From an uncultured Halieaceae bacterium (lineage in GTDB: Bacteria; Pseudomonadota; Gammaproteobacteria; Pseudomonadales; Halieaceae): a stretch of DNA of 15,895 nt. The stretch lies in assembly GCA_938074135.1 (NCBI GenBank), contig CALJFL010000021.1, positions 1-15,895 on the forward strand, in the 5' to 3' direction. The notes beneath the pieces were generated by a model. That model had not been told where the DNA came from and did not search any database. It saw only the letters and a list, made by a program, of their open reading frames with translations. Every line of letters begins with the position of its first letter. The first letter of the stretch is position 1. Made by a program: the position numbers and the translations under genes. Below are positions 12,506 through 15,895 of this stretch, in pieces.

Positions 12506-13546
12506 ATGTCGGCACAGCAACTGATTCGTTTAGTGGGAGGCACCGCCTCGCCCTATACGCAGAAGATGGTGGGGCTGCTGCGCTACCGTCGCGTGCCCTA
12601 CGCGATTACCTGGGGCCAGCCAGACCAGGTATGTGATGCGTTAGGGGTGGAGAAGCCGAAGCCCATTTTCCATCCCACATTCTTTTTTGACGGGGAAGAG
12701 GGGCTTAAGGCGGCATGCGATTCCACGCCGATTATCCGCCGTCTGGAGGCGATGTACCCGGGCCGCTCCGTCCTGCCAGATGATCCGGCGCTGGCGTTTA
12801 TTGATTACCTGATCGAAGACTTTGGCGACGAGTGGTGTACCAAGTATATGTTCCACTACCGCTGGTACCCGGAAGCGGACGCGGACAATGCAGGTACCCT
12901 GCTGCCGCTGGGTATGGATGTGAGCCTGCCGCAAGACGCGCTCCAACAGTTCAAGCAGTTTTTCACCGATCGCCAGGTCGGCCGTTTGTATGTGGTGGGG
13001 TCCAATGACACCACTGCACCCGTTATCGATGCCAGCTACCGGCGCTTTCTGGCAGCCATGGAAGATCACCTGGTCAATCAGAAATTCATGCTCGGTAATC
13101 GCCCGGCAGCTGGCGATTTCGGCCTCTATGGCCAGTTGACGCAGCTGGTGGGCTTTGACCCCACGTCGCGGGCGATTGCACACGAGGTGTCCCCGCGTAC
13201 CGTGGCCTGGGTCGACCAAATGCACGACCAGAGCGGACTTGAGCCTACTGACAAGGACTGGGTTAGCCTGGACGATCAACCCGAGAGCCTGCGGGGCCTT
13301 CTGCGGGAGATAGGACGGGTATACGCCCCGGCACAGCTGGCGAATGCTCGCGCCGTGCAAGTGGGTGAGAAGACCTGGGAGGCTGAAATCGATGGCGCAC
13401 CCTGGACCCAGCAGACCTTTTCTTACCAGGCCAAGTGCCTGCAGTGGACCATCGAGCGCTACCAAGCGCTCAGCGACGACGACCGCGCGCGGGTGGACGG
13501 CATGCTGCAGGGCACGGGTGTAGAGACCATGCTGACCGTTTCGTAG
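12506..13546 (+). CDS. Glutathione S-transferase-like protein, long form (paralogue 2)
   Basis: 346 aa. The start chosen is the ATG at 12506, 5 bases after AAGAGGAAG; an ATG 25 codons earlier would begin inside the operator palindrome and add a non-conserved stretch. N-terminal thioredoxin-like domain: LVGGTASPYTQKMVGLLRYR (9-28) with Ser15 of the SPYTQK motif as the likely catalytic residue, HPTFFF (56-61) holding the cis-Pro, and DSTPII (72-77) for glutathione contact. Helical domain: IEDFGDEWCTKYMFHYRW (103-120) and FMLGNRPAAGDFGLYGQLTQL (194-214). As in its divergent neighbour, a long C-terminal extension follows (about 125 residues, ending KCLQWTIERYQAL...). The GST fold is firm; the reaction is unknown. 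A hairpin lies 22 bases after the stop. Confidence 0.9.
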   Translation: MSAQQLIRLVGGTASPYTQKMVGLLRYRRVPYAITWGQPDQVCDALGVEKPKPIFHPTFFFDGEEGLKAACDSTPIIRRLEAMYPGRSVLPDDPALAFIDYLIEDFGDEWCTKYMFHYRWYPEADADNAGTLLPLGMDVSLPQDALQQFKQFFTDRQVGRLYVVGSNDTTAPVIDASYRRFLAAMEDHLVNQKFMLGNRPAAGDFGLYGQLTQLVGFDPTSRAIAHEVSPRTVAWVDQMHDQSGLEPTDKDWVSLDDQPESLRGLLREIGRVYAPAQLANARAVQVGEKTWEAEIDGAPWTQQTFSYQAKCLQWTIERYQALSDDDRARVDGMLQGTGVETMLTVS

Positions 13547-13568
13547 GCGTGCAGGCAAAGAACATATT

Positions 13569-13602
13569 CAGGGTCTTCTTGAGCCTAGACAAGAAGACCC
13601 TG
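13569..13602. terminator. Strong hairpin after the GST-like gene, possible terminator
   Basis: CAGGGTCTTCTTG and its exact complement (13 bp) around an 8-base AGCCTAGA loop, 22 bases after the stop of the second GST-like gene. No U-run follows (GGAACTTCG), so intrinsic termination is doubtful; it could stabilise the mRNA 3' end or be an unrelated inverted repeat. It is unlike the GGGGACAGACC family. The rest of the 13547-13678 gap shows nothing else. Confidence 0.5.
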
Positions 13603-13693
13603 GAACTTCGAACCGGGCCAAATTCGAGCCGCAAGCCAAGACTGACGTTGCAGTTTGGCGATGAAATACACTAATTAGATGGGTTATAGCAGT

Positions 13694-14365
13694 ATGGATT
13701 TTACGAGTTTCGCCAAATCACGAAAAAGTGTCCGAGGGTTTCTGAAAAAACCGGTTCCGCAAAAGGTCGTTGACGAAATCATCGATGCTGCCAAATGGGC
13801 GCCCAGTTCTTATAACACCCAGACCTGGCGGGTGCATGCCGTGAGCGGTGATGCGCTGGACAAAATTCGCGAAGGTAATACGGAAAATACATTGGCTGGA
13901 AAGCCACATGTACGAGACTTTCCTTACAAAGAAGAATACGAAGGTGAGCACAGGCAACGTCAGGTCGATGTGGCGATCCAGTTGTTCGAAGCCATGGGTA
14001 TTGAGCGAGACGACAAGGAAAAGCGGATGGATTGGATGCTGCGCGGCTTCCGTCAGTTCGATGCGCCGGTATCACTGGTGCTGACGTACGATAGAAATTT
14101 GGAACCTGCTGCCATCAGCCAGTTTTCTCTGGGCTCACTGGCCTACGGCATAGTACTGGCAGCCTGGGAGCGTGGACTGGGGTGTGTTATTAACGGTCAG
14201 GGCATTATGCAGTCTGACGTGGTGCATGAATATGCACAAATTCCTGACGATGAAAGCATCATGATTTGTATCGCTCTGGGTTATCCCGACGACAGCTTCC
14301 CGGCAAATCATGTGCGCTCGGAGCGCGCTGATAACAGTGATTTTGTGCGGTATATCGGTTTTTAG
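13694..14365 (+). CDS. Nitroreductase-family FMN oxidoreductase
   Basis: 223 aa, typical length for the FMN-dependent nitroreductase fold. N-terminal phosphate-binding motif SRKSVRGFLKKPVP (8-21), then AAKWAPSSYNTQTWRVHAV (32-50), in which SSYNTQTW contacts FMN and dimer partner; SLGSLAYGIVLAAWERGLGCVING (about 145-168) and MICIALGYPDD (near 194-204) complete the fold. An in-frame ATG at 13679 would add five residues (MGYSS) but has no ribosome binding site; GGG at 13681-13683 favours 13694, though the choice is not secure. Substrates in this family range from nitroaromatics and quinones to enones, iodotyrosine and flavin itself. In this context reduction of an unsaturated or quinone-like intermediate is possible but unproven. 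Confidence 0.88.
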   Translation: MDFTSFAKSRKSVRGFLKKPVPQKVVDEIIDAAKWAPSSYNTQTWRVHAVSGDALDKIREGNTENTLAGKPHVRDFPYKEEYEGEHRQRQVDVAIQLFEAMGIERDDKEKRMDWMLRGFRQFDAPVSLVLTYDRNLEPAAISQFSLGSLAYGIVLAAWERGLGCVINGQGIMQSDVVHEYAQIPDDESIMICIALGYPDDSFPANHVRSERADNSDFVRYIGF

Positions 14366-14398
14366 CGTCACATAGCGGATATTCTAAAGTCGCAACTT

Positions 14399-14404
14399 TA
14401 TACT
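14399..14404 (+). promoter_or_regulatory. Candidate -10 element (TATACT) upstream of the ACAD11-type gene
   Basis: TATACT matches the sigma-70 -10 consensus at five of six positions and lies 76 bases before the dehydrogenase start. It partly overlaps a small perfect dyad, TAAAGT-CGCA-ACTTTA (14385-14400), which could be an operator. No clear -35 is present. The rest of the 115-base gap holds only a 17-codon reading frame of doubtful meaning (14416-14469). Confidence 0.3.
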
Positions 14405-14480
14405 TCGGCGGTGATATGAATGGATTTTACGAAGCGGTGAAGGGCTTGACCTACCGCCATACAGACTGAGGAAAGCGAAC

Positions 14481-15698
14481 ATGGGATTTGAAGTAAACGA
14501 AAAAGTAATGGTGCTGAACGCTAAACTGGAAACGTTCATGGAGGAGCATGTCTATCCCCGTGAGCACGACTGGAACAAATGGACGCTCAACCAGGACAAC
14601 CTTTGGGAGACACCGCCCTGGTTTGACGAGCTGCGTGAGTTGGCCAAGGCCGAGGGCCTGTGGAACCTGTTCCTCCCTCACGAGTATGAGCCCTGGAGTC
14701 CGGGCCTCACCAATGTCGAAATCGCACCGCTGTTCGAGACCATGAGCAAGGTGACCTGGGCCCAGGCGGTATTCAATTGCAACGCGCCCGACCGCGGCAA
14801 TATGGAAGTGCTAGCGAAGTACGGTACGCAAGAGCAACAGGAGCAGTGGTTGAAGCCCCTGCTGGCGGGCGAAATTCGCAGTGCCTACGCCATGACCGAA
14901 CCCCAGGTGGCGTCCTCCGATGCCACCAACATGGAGCTGGAGATTGTACGCGACGGCGACGAATACGTGCTAAACGGTCGCAAGTGGTGGACTACCAACG
15001 CGATAAATCCACGCTGCAAAATCATGTTGGTGATGGGTAAATCCAACCCGGAGAACGACCGACACCGCCAGCACTCAACTATTTTAGTACCTCGTGACAC
15101 CCTCGGGGTGAAGCTGGTGCGAGAACTGCGTGTGTTCGACAACCTCCACTCACCCGGCGGTGAAGCGGAATTCCTGTTCGACGATGTGCGTGTACCAGCA
15201 AGTAATATGATCAAGGGTGAGGGCTGCGGTTTCGAGATCGCACAGGGTCGCCTCGGCCCCGGCCGATTCCAGTATGCCATGGGTCTGGTAGGCCTGTCCC
15301 AGCGTTGCCTGGAGTTGATGTGCGCGCGAGCAGAAGAGCGCGTGGCTTTTGGCGAGAAGCTGATCAAGAAAACCAGCGTGCAACATGAGATCGCCCGCTG
15401 TCGCTGTGATATCGAGCAGGCTCGATTGCTGACCCATCAGGCCGCTCACGTGATGGACACACAGGGTATGAAAGCGGCGATACCCTATATCTCCATGGTC
15501 AAGATCGTCGCACCCAACATGGCACAGCAGGTGGCCGATCGCGCCATGCAGGTATTGGGCGGCATGGGGGTGTGCCAGGACACCTTGATTCCCGAGGTGT
15601 TTACCCTGGCGCGATTTTCTCGTATTGCCGATGGCCCGGACGAGGTACACATGTCGCAGCTGGGCAAGCTGACCGCGCGCGAACTTAACGGCCAGTGA
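14481..15698 (+). CDS. ACAD10/ACAD11-type acyl-CoA dehydrogenase
   Basis: 405 aa flavoprotein of the ACAD10/11 branch. ATG follows GAGGAAAG at about 7 bases. Distinctive blocks shared with human ACAD11: AMTEPQVASSDATN (137-150), GDEYVLNGRKWWTTNAINPRCK (159-180), RHRQHSTILVPRDTLGVK (194-211), FEIAQGRLGPGRFQY (251-265), and ADGPDEVH (383-390). At the place of the medium-chain catalytic Glu there is Asp384 in ADGPD, as in the whole branch. In animals this domain is fused to an aminoglycoside-phosphotransferase-like kinase and has been linked to handling 4-hydroxyacyl-CoAs; in bacteria the kinase is usually a separate gene, and none is in this window. It probably acts on a long or hydroxylated acyl-CoA. 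The neighbouring secreted-protein gene starts 17 bases after its stop and is likely co-transcribed. Confidence 0.93.
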   Translation: MGFEVNEKVMVLNAKLETFMEEHVYPREHDWNKWTLNQDNLWETPPWFDELRELAKAEGLWNLFLPHEYEPWSPGLTNVEIAPLFETMSKVTWAQAVFNCNAPDRGNMEVLAKYGTQEQQEQWLKPLLAGEIRSAYAMTEPQVASSDATNMELEIVRDGDEYVLNGRKWWTTNAINPRCKIMLVMGKSNPENDRHRQHSTILVPRDTLGVKLVRELRVFDNLHSPGGEAEFLFDDVRVPASNMIKGEGCGFEIAQGRLGPGRFQYAMGLVGLSQRCLELMCARAEERVAFGEKLIKKTSVQHEIARCRCDIEQARLLTHQAAHVMDTQGMKAAIPYISMVKIVAPNMAQQVADRAMQVLGGMGVCQDTLIPEVFTLARFSRIADGPDEVHMSQLGKLTARELNGQ

Positions 15699-15715
15699 AC
15701 CATAGAGGAAGAAAG

Positions 15716-15895
15716 ATGAATCGTATCGCATTTTTTGTATGTGCCATGCTCACCGCACCGCTGTCTTTAGCGGGTGATATTTCGGGCGTCTGGAAGCATG
15801 CGGATGAACCGGGCTGGATCGAAATCAGCTTGGATGAGGGCAGTGGTACCGTGGTACGCAATGACAAATTTCCCGAACGTGTCGGCCGCGAAATC
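15716..15895 (+). CDS. Secreted protein, 5' part (continues beyond window)
   Basis: Sixty codons are visible from an ATG preceded by GAGGAAG (15704-15710), with no stop before the window edge. The first 19 residues form a classical signal peptide (MNRIAFFVCAMLTAPLSLAG, cleavage likely after Ala19), and the mature part begins GDISGVWKHADEPGWIEI, a small beta-rich start that recalls DUF2147 or lipocalin-like periplasmic proteins. Too little is visible to name a family. Confidence 0.75.
   Translation, partial: MNRIAFFVCAMLTAPLSLAGDISGVWKHADEPGWIEISLDEGSGTVVRNDKFPERVGREI

Noticed and set aside
12641..13558. Minus-strand frame of 305 codons
   Set aside because: It lies fully antisense to the GST-like gene and has no family motif.
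13694..14432. 13-base direct repeat ATGGATTTTACGA at 13694 and 14420
   Set aside because: One or two exact repeats of this length are expected by chance in a window of this size.
14416..14469. 17-codon reading frame (MNGFYEAVKGLTYRHTD) before the ACAD11-type gene
   Set aside because: A GGCGG lies near its start and its stop touches the downstream ribosome binding site, so a leader peptide is conceivable, but nothing distinguishes it from chance at this length.

Overview
This 15.9 kb window carries 16 protein-coding genes (the first and last are cut by the window edges), with coding density above 90% and no gene-free stretch longer than about 140 bases. It is bacterial and most likely from a marine, metabolically versatile gammaproteobacterium of the Halieaceae/Spongiibacteraceae kind. 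This rests on the DUF3581 gene, which I know mainly from gammaproteobacteria, on the abundance of acyl-CoA dehydrogenases and enlarged GST-like proteins, and on the GGGGACAGACC palindromes. The taxonomic call is an inference from content, not from a marker gene.

Layout. (1) Bases 2-8394, plus strand, form one run of eight tightly spaced genes: a haloalkane-dehalogenase-like alpha/beta hydrolase, two consecutive acyl-CoA dehydrogenases, an enoyl-CoA isomerase-like crotonase, a membrane-anchored Cys-rich protein, a patatin-like lipase with an N-terminal DUF3336 region, a DUF1330 protein and an exported formylglycine-type sulfatase. (2) Bases 8499-10586, plus strand, hold DUF3581, which carries a MaoC-like DxNPxH signature, and a beta-lactamase-fold serine hydrolase. 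(3) Bases 10601-12365, minus strand, hold a two-TM DUF1330-like protein and a long GST-like protein. (4) Bases 12506-15895, plus strand, hold a second long GST-like protein diverging from the first over a shared palindromic operator candidate, then a nitroreductase, an ACAD11-type acyl-CoA dehydrogenase and the start of a secreted protein.

Taken together the content looks like catabolism of an esterified, possibly sulfated, lipid or isoprenoid-like substrate. The sulfatase and lipase/esterase would release the acid or alcohol, the acyl-CoA dehydrogenase pair and the isomerase would process the CoA thioester, and the GST-like proteins and nitroreductase would deal with reactive or redox intermediates. 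The substrate is unknown and this scheme is inference.

The most striking non-coding signal is a family of palindromic elements sharing GGGGACAGACCAC / GTGGTCTGTCCCC arms. There are seven copies including a short variant and a half-decayed one, and every one lies 0-7 bases after a stop codon. Their inner sequences differ but remain self-complementary. In the first operon they sit exactly between co-translated gene modules, just before the next ribosome binding site, and never inside a coupled pair. One decayed copy now supplies the last codons of a membrane protein gene. No transposase, CRISPR array, tRNA or rRNA was seen.
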